This document shows positions 26,577 through 35,472 of a DNA stretch of 64,000 nucleotides, piece after piece. Numbering within the stretch: position 1 is the stretch's first letter; every line of letters starts with the position of its first letter. The notes beneath the pieces are model-generated. The model was given only the letters and a program-made list of their open reading frames with translations. It had not been told where the DNA came from and searched no databases. The translations under genes and the position numbers were made by a program. This DNA comes from Chloroflexota bacterium (GTDB taxonomy: Bacteria; Chloroflexota; Anaerolineae; Aggregatilineales; Phototrophicaceae): NCBI GenBank assembly GCA_011523735.1, contig WTGB01000048.1, positions 1-64,000 on the forward strand, read 5' to 3'.

Positions 26577-27659
26577 CTAATCCAGCCGAATGCGGGGGTC
26601 AATTAGGACGTAGAGGATGTCGGACAACAGAAAACCGAGTATCGTGGCGATTGAGGCTAAGATGACGATGCCCATCACGACCGGGTAATCCTGTTGAATG
26701 GCTGATGTGAAGGCGATGCGACCGACGCCGGGCCAGGCGAAAACGGTCTCAATGACGATGGCGCCCGCCCAGACATTGGTGATGATGGGACCGAGCAGCG
26801 TGGCGACGGGAATCATGGCGTTGCGCATGGCGTGACGGAAATTGACGACCCGCGGCGACAAGCCTTTGGCGCGGGCGGTGCGGATGTAATCCTGGCTCAG
26901 CACCTCCAAAGTCGAGGTGCGCACGTAACGCGAAAAGAGCGCCACGAAACCGGCTGCGAAGACAATCGTCGGCAGGGGCAGGTAAATCAAGCGTTGAAAA
27001 AGCGACGGGCAGACGCCATAAAGATTGGGGACGCAGCGTCCGCCCAGCGGCACGATATCCAGCAATACGCCAAAGACATACAAGAGGATATACCCAAGCC
27101 AGAAATTAGGTATCGCGTCAAAGATGACCGCCATGACGCGGGCGACATTATCGAAGAGACGCCCTTTGGTCACGGCGGATATGACGCCGACGGGAATTCC
27201 GATCGCCAGCGATGTCAGAACAGCGGCTATGCCCAGCTCAAGTGTGGCGGGCAAGTTTGCTATGAAGACTTCTGTTACCGGCTGTTTTTTTACGAAAGAA
27301 CGGCCGAAATCGCCGCGCAGGATGCCATAATTGTCGCCCGGCGGCTCCGGAACGCCATCGCCATCCTCATCCAGCGGCGCGAGCAGCCCGAATGATTGAT
27401 CGGCGATGCCATCTCCATCCGTATCCCAGCGCAGCCAATCGTCTCCCGTCAGCCAGCGCAGGTACTGGATGTGGAAAGGATCGTCTATGCCCAATTGGGC
27501 GGCCAGGCGCGCGCGGGTTTCGGCTTTGATATTCGGCGCTAAATAAAGGCGTTCGACAACGCTGCCCGGCGCCAGCCAAAGCAGCAGGTAAGAAAGAAAG
27601 GTGATGCCAAAGAGCGTCGGGATGGATTGAACCAGGCGGCGAATAATGTATTTGATCAT
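26577..27659 (-). CDS. Dipeptide-type ABC permease (DppB-like) with Ca-loop-like insert
   Basis: A 360-residue permease with MIKYIIRRLVQSIPTLFGITF at the N-terminus, GDFGRSF before TM2 and the EAA loop TARAKGLSPRVVNFRHAMRNA. Between residues 74 and 112, in the first extracytoplasmic loop, lie two DxDGDG repeats (DTDGDGIADQ and DEDGDGVPEP) resembling dockerin/EF-hand calcium loops, in a position where most DppB proteins have only a short linker. It lies nine bases before the DppC-like gene. Confidence 0.9.
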   Translation of the reverse strand: MIKYIIRRLVQSIPTLFGITFLSYLLLWLAPGSVVERLYLAPNIKAETRARLAAQLGIDDPFHIQYLRWLTGDDWLRWDTDGDGIADQSFGLLAPLDEDGDGVPEPPGDNYGILRGDFGRSFVKKQPVTEVFIANLPATLELGIAAVLTSLAIGIPVGVISAVTKGRLFDNVARVMAVIFDAIPNFWLGYILLYVFGVLLDIVPLGGRCVPNLYGVCPSLFQRLIYLPLPTIVFAAGFVALFSRYVRTSTLEVLSQDYIRTARAKGLSPRVVNFRHAMRNAMIPVATLLGPIITNVWAGAIVIETVFAWPGVGRIAFTSAIQQDYPVVMGIVILASIATILGFLLSDILYVLIDPRIRLD

Positions 27660-27701
27660 GTGGGATACCTGCGTCCGATTGCGCGCTTGGGATACAGGAA
27701 A

Positions 27702-27731
27702 GAACGCGCCAGCAGGGGAGCCGGCGCGTTC
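27702..27731 (-). other. Intercistronic hairpin after substrate-binding protein gene
   Basis: GAACGCGCC and GGCGCGTTC form a perfect nine-pair stem with a 12-base loop between the binding-protein gene and its permease gene. There is no T tract. Such hairpins commonly protect the binding-protein message from 3' exonucleases and raise its level over the permeases. Confidence 0.6.
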
Positions 27732-27753
27732 CGTTACAGCTTATGCCAGGATG

Positions 27754-29484
27754 CTAGGGGCTAATGGCGATATTAGCCATGTTGGCGTAGCGTGTTTCCG
27801 CATAAGGCATCCAGTTTTGCACCGCATTCGACTCCGCATACATGGAGAATGGAGCGAAAAGCCACCACCAGGGCACATCATCGTGCAGGATCTGGCTTAT
27901 CTCATGATAGAGCGCCTGACGCTCGTGGAAGTCACAGCCAGGCAGCGAAAGCGCTTGGTCGTAGAGTTCGGTGACGCGATCATTGCGATAGGAGACGAAG
28001 TTAAATCCGCCGCCGACCGTATCGCCAACCGGTGTGAACACATTGCGCGCATCGGTATCTTGAGCGAGATTGGTGAAGCCGATCATGATGGCGTCAAAGT
28101 CTTGACCCAGCAGGAAGGTTACGAGCGGACCAAATTCGATCGTCTGGAAATCGACCGCGATGCCGATTTGTCCCAGCTGATCCTGGATGACAATTCCAGC
28201 CGCTTCACGCACGAGATTGCCCGAATTCGTCAGCAATTCAAAAGCGAACTCCGTACCGGGTTCAGCATAAAGCGCGTCTTCCGTCGCTACGAGCGGTGTG
28301 CTGCTGTCATCATCGTGGTCGACGAAACCGGCTTCCGCCAATAGCGCCAGGGCGGCTTCGGGGTTGTATTCCCACGGCTCGATGCTGGAATCGTAGCCCC
28401 AGAGCGCTGGTGTGCCGAAGCTGTTGACTTGGATGCCTTCACCTTCGGCCGCGCCTTCGATGATGTCGACATAGTTCACAGCTTGGGCGAGCGCTTGGCG
28501 CACACGGATATCGCCGAAGAAATGGTGATTGCCTTGATCGACGGGATTGCCGTCCTCATCCAAGCCGTTGACCGGGTTGCCGCGGTCGGCCAGATTGAAG
28601 CCGACAAAGGTCAAACCGTCATCGACATACTCGTAAATCTGGAATTCGCCGGCTTCGGCGCGATCGCGAAACTCTTGCATGCGCACGGCGGGAACTGAAG
28701 CGGAGCCGGCGGTTCCGACTGAATTAACTTCGCCCGCCAGGAATTGCTCGATGCCAACCAACTGGTCTGGCACGTTGCGAAGGATATAGCCTTCCGGCGA
28801 GACCGGCATCCAGTGATTGTCGTTGCGGATCATGCTTGTCTGTTCGTCGGCGACCAGGGCACCGAAGTTGAAGACGCCGGAAGTGACATCAGGATGTTTG
28901 TTGTATTCGAGGTTGTCAATTTCGGCGAAGTCGCCAGCGATCAGCGGTTCGATGTGGTGTTTGGGCAGAATGCCGAAGTCATTCAGCTCGTCCAGTGCGC
29001 GGCAGGATGCCAGCTTCAGGTTAACGACAAGGGTCGTGTCATCGACTGCCTCGACGCTTTCCACGCTTTGCAGCACGCTTCCGCGGGGCGAGGATGTTTC
29101 GCCACTGGCCAGCGCGTCAAAAGTGAACTTGTAATCATGAGCGGTGACGGGCGTGCCATCGTTCCAAGTGACATCATCACGCAATGTGAAGGTGTACACT
29201 AAGCCATCTTCGGATAGTGTCCAATCCAACGCCAAGCCATTGTCCTGGTCGTTGCGCCCAGCTTTCATCGGCGCGCGGGTTACCGGATCAATGTTGTAGA
29301 TATTCGGGAAGAGGAATTCTGTCAGCGAGAGATCTACTGTATTGTTGGTGAGCAAGGGGTTGATGGTGGTGGGGTCCCCGCCGAAATTGGTGCCGATTAA
29401 GATGCCTCCTTCTTGCGCGCTCGCCCCCACCGCAAAAAGCGAGACGAATACCACGAGAAAGAGGACGCGAATAAGTTTACCCAT
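27754..29484 (-). CDS. Family 5 extracellular solute-binding protein
   Basis: A 576-residue peptide/nickel/oligosaccharide-type binding protein. A signal peptide (about 1-23, ending ASA-Q) lacks a lipobox cysteine. LRDDVTWNDGTPVTAHDYKFTFDAL is the SBP_bac_5 signature. AGGAG lies before ATG 29484. It should deliver its ligand to the DppB/DppC-like pair that follows. It lies downstream of the MlrC-type peptidase and ROK kinase genes and has its own possible promoter. Confidence 0.92.
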   Translation of the reverse strand: MGKLIRVLFLVVFVSLFAVGASAQEGGILIGTNFGGDPTTINPLLTNNTVDLSLTEFLFPNIYNIDPVTRAPMKAGRNDQDNGLALDWTLSEDGLVYTFTLRDDVTWNDGTPVTAHDYKFTFDALASGETSSPRGSVLQSVESVEAVDDTTLVVNLKLASCRALDELNDFGILPKHHIEPLIAGDFAEIDNLEYNKHPDVTSGVFNFGALVADEQTSMIRNDNHWMPVSPEGYILRNVPDQLVGIEQFLAGEVNSVGTAGSASVPAVRMQEFRDRAEAGEFQIYEYVDDGLTFVGFNLADRGNPVNGLDEDGNPVDQGNHHFFGDIRVRQALAQAVNYVDIIEGAAEGEGIQVNSFGTPALWGYDSSIEPWEYNPEAALALLAEAGFVDHDDDSSTPLVATEDALYAEPGTEFAFELLTNSGNLVREAAGIVIQDQLGQIGIAVDFQTIEFGPLVTFLLGQDFDAIMIGFTNLAQDTDARNVFTPVGDTVGGGFNFVSYRNDRVTELYDQALSLPGCDFHERQALYHEISQILHDDVPWWWLFAPFSMYAESNAVQNWMPYAETRYANMANIAISP

Positions 29485-29542
29485 TTTCTGCTCCTGTCTT
29501 GCTAGCTTCGAATTGATTTGATGTGTAGTTGCTTGCAGCGTA

Positions 29543-29551
29543 AGTATACCA
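29543..29551 (-). promoter_or_regulatory. Extended -10 promoter before solute-binding protein gene
   Basis: The minus strand reads TGG-TATACT, an extended -10 element, 59 bases before the start codon of the binding protein. No good -35 hexamer is visible. It would allow this transport set to be expressed apart from the upstream genes. Confidence 0.4.
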
Positions 29552-29608
29552 GCATTTGCGGCAGTCTTGCTATATTTGAATTCAGGTTAGATTAACGGGA
29601 AGCGCGCC

Positions 29609-31030
29609 TCAGAAGAGTTGGACGGCCGGCGACCATTCCATATCAGCGTCAAAGGGATAGCAAGGACGGCTGATGCGCTTGAATGTCAGGGACAGCAGAT
29701 CCTGGTTGACGGCGCCGGGAGAGAGTGCGAGGCTGTTCAGTTGCGCCATGGCTTTGAGTTCGGGCACCAGGTAGCCGATCTTGACCACGATAATCTGGTG
29801 ATCTTCGGGGCTGATGTTCAGATCAAGAAACTGTTGCCGGCGCTGGAAAGACGCCCGCCTGGCTGTCAGGATGACACGAATGCCGTTTGAGTTCAGCAGA
29901 ACTTGAGGATTGACTTTGTCAGGCTTGATGAATTCGACCGTACCCGTGATGGGGAGCGGCTGAGAATTCAGGTTGTCCAGTTTGCCGCCAATGATGAGCC
30001 TGAGCGTTGCACCTATGCCGGCGTTTAGGCAGCGCTGGACAGCGTTTTCATCAGTTATGCTGGCGTAGACGAGGTCGGGCGGCTGATGTTGCAGCGCCCG
30101 CGCAAGAAATGCGGTGACATCGCCAGCCCCGCCAGCGGTGATATTATCGCCCGAATCGCTTATGAGGACCGGTTTGACTGTCGCAGCCATTGCCCGCCGG
30201 ATGCATTCATCGATAGAGAGCGCTTCGACGCCGAAGCGGAAATCGGCGCGATGCTGCCAGTAGAGCGCGGCGAGGCGGCTGGCAGCGTCAGACACTGCGG
30301 CTTCGTCTTTGCCCAAGGCGATGGCGCAGGCGGTCATGCGCGGCTCGTCCGCCCAGACGTAACCGACTTGAATGGTGGCGTCCATGACAGCGTCCCCGTC
30401 AATTTCCGCCGGGATCGCCTCGTATATCGACTTGCCTGGTTCCCATTCGGTACTGGTTTTCTCGCCGGGGAGGCCGACCGGGATCTTGACGAAAGCTTTG
30501 CATGGACGGATGTTTTCGCGCAGGCAGCGCAGCAAGAGTGTGACCGCTCGTTCGCGCGTCTCCATAGTGTCGATGTGTGGCGCGGTTCGGTAACCAGTGA
30601 TGATATCGAGGTGGCCCATAATGCGTTCGGAGACGTTGCCATGGAGATCGTAGCTGGCTGAAATGAGACAATCAGGACCGACAAGCTCGCGGATGGCAGA
30701 GATCCAATCGCCTTCGGCATCGACCATGCCCTTAACGAAGAGCGCGCCGTGCATATCCAGGTAGATGCCATCGAGCGGGAGCAGCGCCGCCAGCCGCTCG
30801 AGCAGTTCTGCTTTGATTGTGGCGTAGGCTCTGGCTTGGACGGGCCCGCCTGGCAGGGCTTTGGCTGTTACCGTGCCGAAGAAATCGGCTTCTGGGAAAG
30901 CAGGCAGAAAGGGGTAAAGCTCGTTGAATTGCCGATCTCCCGGCCGGACCAGGCGGAAATCTTCCAAGGTGGTCAGCAGTGGCGAAAAGGTGCAGCTTTC
31001 GTTGGCGATGCCGCCAATGGCGATTCTCAT
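29609..31030 (-). CDS. M81 family metallopeptidase (MlrC-like)
   Basis: A 473-residue protein related to MlrC, the last peptidase of microcystin breakdown, and to many uncharacterised bacterial proteins. MRIAIGGIANESCTFSP starts the domain. SASYDLHGNVS carries a metal-binding Asp/His pair, and ISDSGDNITAGGAGDVTAF is the second family signature. ATG 31030 overlaps the ROK kinase stop as ATGA and has GGGAGGG ahead; the open frame to 31255 inside the kinase gene is not used. It probably hydrolyses a small peptide or amide brought in by the neighbouring transporters. Confidence 0.88.
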   Translation of the reverse strand: MRIAIGGIANESCTFSPLLTTLEDFRLVRPGDRQFNELYPFLPAFPEADFFGTVTAKALPGGPVQARAYATIKAELLERLAALLPLDGIYLDMHGALFVKGMVDAEGDWISAIRELVGPDCLISASYDLHGNVSERIMGHLDIITGYRTAPHIDTMETRERAVTLLLRCLRENIRPCKAFVKIPVGLPGEKTSTEWEPGKSIYEAIPAEIDGDAVMDATIQVGYVWADEPRMTACAIALGKDEAAVSDAASRLAALYWQHRADFRFGVEALSIDECIRRAMAATVKPVLISDSGDNITAGGAGDVTAFLARALQHQPPDLVYASITDENAVQRCLNAGIGATLRLIIGGKLDNLNSQPLPITGTVEFIKPDKVNPQVLLNSNGIRVILTARRASFQRRQQFLDLNISPEDHQIIVVKIGYLVPELKAMAQLNSLALSPGAVNQDLLSLTFKRISRPCYPFDADMEWSPAVQLF

Positions 31031-31983
31031 GCGCGCCCTCCCTCGTTCTGATGATGCCAAACTAATGCCGATGCGCCGAGCGCGCCGTCCACAAGCTGTG
31101 AAAGAGAGATCGTCGCCGCCTCGTAGTTTAGCGGCAGGCAGCGAGCGCGCAAAGTCGAAAGCGTTCTCGGCTTCAGCAAATGCCAACTCGCGTGGATAAG
31201 GCCGCCGCCGAGGATAAGCAGTTTCGGATTGAACAGGTTTATGCACCAGCTGCAAGCGATGCCGAGAGTATCAGCCGCTTCCTGCATGACGTGAGTGGCG
31301 AGCGGATCATGCTGTTCGGCGGCGCGGATAATTTCGCGAGTTGAGAGCGTGTCTGCGGATAAACAACTGTCGATGTAATCCGCAAGGTGTTGCCGGGCGT
31401 GGGCAATGATGGCTTTGCCGGATACTGACATTTCCAAGCAGCCGCGCCCCCCGCATGTGCATTGACGACCATTGACGGGATCCAGGGATACATGGCCGAT
31501 TTCCATTTCCGAAGCCGAGGCGCCGCGCATCAGACGATTGTCGATCATCACTGCGCCGCCGACACCCGTTCCGATAGTAAGATAGACGAAGTTGGCGATA
31601 CCTTGCGCGATGCCGTATCGTTGCTCGCCTATGGCGCCGGCGTTGACATCGTTGGCGATGTAGATCGGCAGTGACTTTGCCAGCCGCGCAGAAATGGCGT
31701 CGCGGACTGGAACGTGCTCCCAACCCAGATTAGCCGCGTGCAGGGCGATGCCCCGCTCGGCGTCCACGGGTCCTGGCAGACCGATGCCAATGCCGCAGAT
31801 CTTGCCGTAAGTGTCCAGATAACGATTCAGCAGGTTCGCGATGCGATCGGCAGTTTCGGCGAAGGCGTCGCCAGCCGGCGTGGGCAAGGTGTCGGAGACG
31901 AGGATGCTTCCATCCCGGTCGGCGACGACAAAGGCCATTTTCGTTCCGCCGATATCGACGCCAATTGTTAATTCAGAAAACAC
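31027..31983 (-). CDS. ROK family sugar kinase (glucokinase-like)
   Basis: A 318-residue ROK kinase. The ATP loop is GVDIGGTKMAF and the catalytic aspartate lies in IANDVNAGAIGE. The zinc site comprises EIGHVS and CTCGGRGCLE, all intact, so it should phosphorylate a hexose or N-acyl-hexosamine. It starts with GTG after an AGGG purine run and is coupled to the M81 peptidase gene. With a sugar kinase and a peptidase in one operon, the transported ligand may be a glycopeptide-like or amino-sugar compound. Confidence 0.92.
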   Translation of the reverse strand: MFSELTIGVDIGGTKMAFVVADRDGSILVSDTLPTPAGDAFAETADRIANLLNRYLDTYGKICGIGIGLPGPVDAERGIALHAANLGWEHVPVRDAISARLAKSLPIYIANDVNAGAIGEQRYGIAQGIANFVYLTIGTGVGGAVMIDNRLMRGASASEMEIGHVSLDPVNGRQCTCGGRGCLEMSVSGKAIIAHARQHLADYIDSCLSADTLSTREIIRAAEQHDPLATHVMQEAADTLGIACSWCINLFNPKLLILGGGLIHASWHLLKPRTLSTLRARCLPLNYEAATISLSQLVDGALGASALVWHHQNEGGRA

Positions 31984-32014
31984 GGTGCATTTCCCTAGCT
32001 GAGCCTCGGAGAGC

Positions 32015-32197
32015 TCAGCGGTTGATAAACCAGGTCGTCAGAGCGACGAGAATGAGCAGAACCGCCCCGACGCAGGTGGAGAGCAGTGTCACGATGTATT
32101 CGGCAGAGTCGGGCGGCACAATGAAAAGCAGGACTAAAGACGCCCCGACGATGAAGACGGCGATCGTGTAGAAAACTTTTAATATGCTAGGCGTCAT
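32015..32197 (-). CDS. Small two-TM membrane protein
   Basis: A 60-residue protein made almost entirely of two hydrophobic helices (about residues 8-27 and 34-57) and ending in a short basic tail. The start at ATG 32197 overlaps the end of the OppF-like gene by 11 bases; a second ATG at 32212 is possible. It lies between the ATPase genes and the ROK kinase in the same operon. I do not recognise a family; a small transporter-associated or regulatory subunit is possible. Confidence 0.6.
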   Translation of the reverse strand: MTPSILKVFYTIAVFIVGASLVLLFIVPPDSAEYIVTLLSTCVGAVLLILVALTTWFINR

Positions 32198-33200
32198 GCA
32201 GCACCAACTCATGCCCGCGTTCCAGCGGGATGCAGGCGACGTCCGCCTCTGTTTCCGCTAGTGGCGGGGAGACAAGCTGAGGCACTGACTCATCGCACAG
32301 GCCCTCGACAAACCAGGGACAGCGTGGATGGAAGGAACAGCCGGGTGGCAATTCCGTCAAGCGCGGGATGTCTTCGCTGCGGAGTTGAATATGCTGTTTG
32401 TTGCGGGTCTTTTCCGGGTCGGGTTCGGGAATGGCGGACAGCAAAACCTTGGTGTAGGGATGCTGAGGGTTACTGATGATTTCTTGTGTTTTGCCAAGCT
32501 CGACCAAGCGACCGAGGTACATAACGCCGATGCGTCCGTGCCAAGCAAAATACTTAGCTAGCGCCAGGTCATGGGTGATGAAGACGATGGTCACGCCCAG
32601 CCGGTCCCGCAAGTCCATCATCATCTGCAGCAGGCCGATGCGTATAGATACGTCCACCATGCTGACGGATTCGTCCGCCACGATGAGAGACGGTTCGGTG
32701 GTCAAGGCGCGGGCGATGCTCACGCGCTGCCGTTGACCGCCGCTGAGTTGATGCGGGTATTTATCGATGAAATCTTCGACGGGGCTGAGATCGACCAGAT
32801 CAAGCAAATCGTGAATGCGCTGTCGGAGGCCTCGGCGTCCGCCACCGAGACCGTGCGTTTGCAAGGGGTAGCTTAGCATTTCAGACACGGTATGCGTCGG
32901 ATTCAGCGAGGCGTAGGGATCTTGATGGATGATCTGTACCGAGCGGCGGAAGTGCCGATAGTCCGCGCCGCGCAGGTCCGCGATGCTTACCCCTTCGAAC
33001 TCAACTGTGCCTGAACTCGGCGGCAGGAGATCGCAGATGATCTTGCCGGTGGTTGTCTTGCCACAGCCGCTTTCGCCGACCAGGCAGAGGAATTCCAGAT
33101 GGTTCACGGCGAAGTTGATGTCTTGCAAGACAGGCACGACTTCCCGTCCTCTTTTGAAGCTCCGGTAGACATGTTTGAGTTCGAGGATAGGCGCAGGCAT
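32187..33200 (-). CDS. Oligopeptide-type ABC ATPase (OppF-like)
   Basis: A 337-residue ATPase with Walker A GESGCGKTT, Q-loop IIHQDPYASLNP, signature [15 protein letters not shown], Walker B LIVADESVSMVD and the C-terminal oligo_HPY extension with CSFHPRCPW, whose Cys residues resemble the Fe-S/Zn site of Dpp/Opp ATPases. GGAGC precedes ATG 33200, which abuts the OppD-like stop. It energises the import permeases of this run together with the OppD-like subunit. Confidence 0.93.
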   Translation of the reverse strand: MPAPILELKHVYRSFKRGREVVPVLQDINFAVNHLEFLCLVGESGCGKTTTGKIICDLLPPSSGTVEFEGVSIADLRGADYRHFRRSVQIIHQDPYASLNPTHTVSEMLSYPLQTHGLGGGRRGLRQRIHDLLDLVDLSPVEDFIDKYPHQLSGGQRQRVSIARALTTEPSLIVADESVSMVDVSIRIGLLQMMMDLRDRLGVTIVFITHDLALAKYFAWHGRIGVMYLGRLVELGKTQEIISNPQHPYTKVLLSAIPEPDPEKTRNKQHIQLRSEDIPRLTELPPGCSFHPRCPWFVEGLCDESVPQLVSPPLAETEADVACIPLERGHELVLHDA

Positions 33201-34214
33201 CTATACCAGCTCCTTGCGGCTTTCGAGCAGGCGGTCCTTGTGCCAGCAAGCGGCCAGGTGCGTCCCGATATCGTGCTCAAGTGGAGGACTATCCTTGTGG
33301 CAGGTGTCGGTGGCAAAGGCGCAGCGGGGGTGGAATTTGCAGCCGTCAGGCGGATTGATGAGATTGGGCGGTGAGCCGGGTATGCTCTGCAAGTGATCTT
33401 GCAGGTGCTCTAGAGTCGGCACAGAGGTGAGCAGACCGTAAGTATAAGGGTGCAAGGAACGATAGAAGATATCGTTTACCGGTCCGATTTCCACGATTTG
33501 GCCTGCGTAGACGGTGGCGACGGTATCGGCCATTTCGGCCGCAAGCGATAGATCGTGGCTGATGAAAATGATGCTGAAGCGCAACTGACGCTGCATGTCG
33601 TTCAGCACGTCGATGATGGCGCGTTGCGTGAGGATGTCAAGCGCGGTGGTCGGCTCGTCGAGGATCACAATCTGTGGATTGAGCAAGACGCCCAGCGCCA
33701 GCAGCGTGCGCTGTTTCATGCCGCCGCTGAGTTCATGCGGATAGGAATCGTAGACGCGCTCCGGATCGAGGCGGACAAGCTCGAGCAGATTCAGCGCGCG
33801 CTCGCGGATGGCGGCTTTGTCTGTCCAGCCATGGGATTGGGCGGTGTCTTCAAATTGCCGGCGGATCTTTAGCACGGGATTGAAGGCGTTTTGCGCGCCT
33901 TGGAAGACCATGGCGCAGTCCTTCCAGCGGAATTCGCGCAGTTGGCGATTGCTCAATTTGAGCAGGTCCTGGACGCTGCCGTTCCGGCGGTAGTGGATAT
34001 TCCCGCTGGTGATGACGGCGTTCTTCGGCAGTTTGCGTATAAGCGCCAGGCTGATCGTCGTCTTGCCGCTGCCGCTCTCCCCGATCAATGCCAGCGCTTC
34101 GCCGGGATATAAATCAAATGAGACATTGCTGGTCGCTTTGACATCGCCGCGTTTGCTGCGGTAGATAATCGAAAGATCCTCGACCCGAAGCACTGCGTCA
34201 CGCTGTTGAGACAT
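33201..34214 (-). CDS. Oligopeptide-type ABC ATPase (OppD-like)
   Basis: A protein of about 337 residues with Walker A GESGSGKTT, Q-loop VFQGAQNAFNP, signature LSGGMKQRTLLAL, Walker B IVILDEPTTALD, H-loop FISHDLSLA and an oligo_HPY tail with CKFHPRCAFATDTC. ATG 34214 is favoured by GAGG eight bases upstream; a GTG at 34223 would bury that site. It forms the ATPase heterodimer with the next gene. This is the only Opp/Dpp ATPase pair in the window, although two permease sets are present. Confidence 0.93.
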   Translation of the reverse strand: MSQQRDAVLRVEDLSIIYRSKRGDVKATSNVSFDLYPGEALALIGESGSGKTTISLALIRKLPKNAVITSGNIHYRRNGSVQDLLKLSNRQLREFRWKDCAMVFQGAQNAFNPVLKIRRQFEDTAQSHGWTDKAAIRERALNLLELVRLDPERVYDSYPHELSGGMKQRTLLALGVLLNPQIVILDEPTTALDILTQRAIIDVLNDMQRQLRFSIIFISHDLSLAAEMADTVATVYAGQIVEIGPVNDIFYRSLHPYTYGLLTSVPTLEHLQDHLQSIPGSPPNLINPPDGCKFHPRCAFATDTCHKDSPPLEHDIGTHLAACWHKDRLLESRKELV

Positions 34215-34225
34215 TGGCGACACCT

Positions 34226-35470
34226 CTAGACCGCAGCCCGCAGGCGGGGATCAAACACTTCTTCGAGGGCGCGGGCAAAGAGCACCAGGCATACCTGGAA
34301 GAAGGCGATGGCGAGGACTGGCGAAAGCGCCATGCTCGCTCCGTCCTCGTTATAGAGCGTACCGCGAGAGCGACCGAAATAGAGCATGACGCCCCAGGTA
34401 TAGTCATCGATTGGCGCCAAGCCCAGGACCAGCAATCCAATCTGCTCGTACATGGCGAAGGTGATGGAAAAGATGAAATTGATCATGACGTAACTTGCCA
34501 TGTTCGGCAGGATTTCGCGGAACATGATATGATTTGTGCTCAAACCCAGAGAACGAGCCGCTTCGACAAAATCGCGTTCGCGCAGGCTCAGCACTTGGGC
34601 GCGGATGGCGCGCATAAGCGGGGGCCAACCAAGCAGCCCGATGAGTACGCCGAGAAAGAGCATGTTGTCGAAGCGGATTAAACCCGCCAGGACGACAAGC
34701 AGCGGAAAGCGCGGAATCGCCAGGACCAGGTTGGTCAATGCGGTCAATGCGCTATCGAGCGCCCCGCCAACGAGAGCGGAGAGCGAACCGAAGACCAGCG
34801 CGATCAGCGTCGCGATAACACCGCCGATAAATGCGGTCAAAATCAAGATGCGGCCGCCATGCACGATATGAGTGGCGATATCGCGCCCTTGTGTATCTGT
34901 GCCTAGCAGATGCGGCGGGCCAAGCTCGGGATTCGAGATAACAATATGCTCGGCGAACAGGGCTTGCAGTTCCGGATCGTCGGCATCTGCGCGGATCTCC
35001 TCGACGTTTTTGGAGAAAATCAGCATGGCGTCGATCTCTTTATTTGTGAGATCGACAAGGGCGGCGCGGATGCCGGGTCCCGCGCGGCGGCTGGTCCAGC
35101 GGTATTTCTCGATGTTGATGCTATCGGCATAAGGGGCGATCAAGCTGGGTCCCCCGGTTTGATCAACCACGCCGACGGTCAAGCCAGCTAGGTCTTCAAA
35201 GGTCTGCAATTCGGCGTTATCGGCGTGAACTGCCAGTTGAATGCGCGAGCCGACCGGTCCGGCGATTTCGTCGAGATTGACCTCGCTATCAAAGGGTATG
35301 AAGCCGGGCATAATGAAGGTCAAGACAAAGTACGCCAGCAAGCCAAGGAAGCCGATGAAGCCGGCGCGATTTGCCCGCAAGCGGCTTAGGAATTTGAATG
35401 TTCCGCCGACGACCCCCAGCGGTATGGTCAGTATTGCGTAAAGGAGATTTTGTGCTGTCTGGGCTTTCAT
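34226..35470 (-). CDS. DppC-like ABC permease with periplasmic binding-protein-like insert
   Basis: A 414-residue permease, about 110 longer than typical DppC. After TM1 (about 36-57) comes an extra domain at roughly 61-185 containing FEDLAGLTVGVVDQTGG and AALVDLTNKEIDAML, which resemble the second lobe of family 3 solute-binding proteins. HLLGTDTQGRD then resumes the standard permease, with the EAA loop AARSLGLSTNHIMFREILPN. ATG 35470 has GGAG eight bases upstream and lies two bases after the DppB stop; the longer open frame to 35638 lies inside that gene. Confidence 0.9.
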   Translation of the reverse strand: MKAQTAQNLLYAILTIPLGVVGGTFKFLSRLRANRAGFIGFLGLLAYFVLTFIMPGFIPFDSEVNLDEIAGPVGSRIQLAVHADNAELQTFEDLAGLTVGVVDQTGGPSLIAPYADSINIEKYRWTSRRAGPGIRAALVDLTNKEIDAMLIFSKNVEEIRADADDPELQALFAEHIVISNPELGPPHLLGTDTQGRDIATHIVHGGRILILTAFIGGVIATLIALVFGSLSALVGGALDSALTALTNLVLAIPRFPLLVVLAGLIRFDNMLFLGVLIGLLGWPPLMRAIRAQVLSLRERDFVEAARSLGLSTNHIMFREILPNMASYVMINFIFSITFAMYEQIGLLVLGLAPIDDYTWGVMLYFGRSRGTLYNEDGASMALSPVLAIAFFQVCLVLFARALEEVFDPRLRAAV

Positions 35471-35472
35471 GC

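Noticed and set aside
30741-31255. 75-residue N-terminal extension of the M81 peptidase
   Set aside because: It lies inside the ROK kinase gene; ATG 31030 has a good ribosome binding site and an ATGA overlap.
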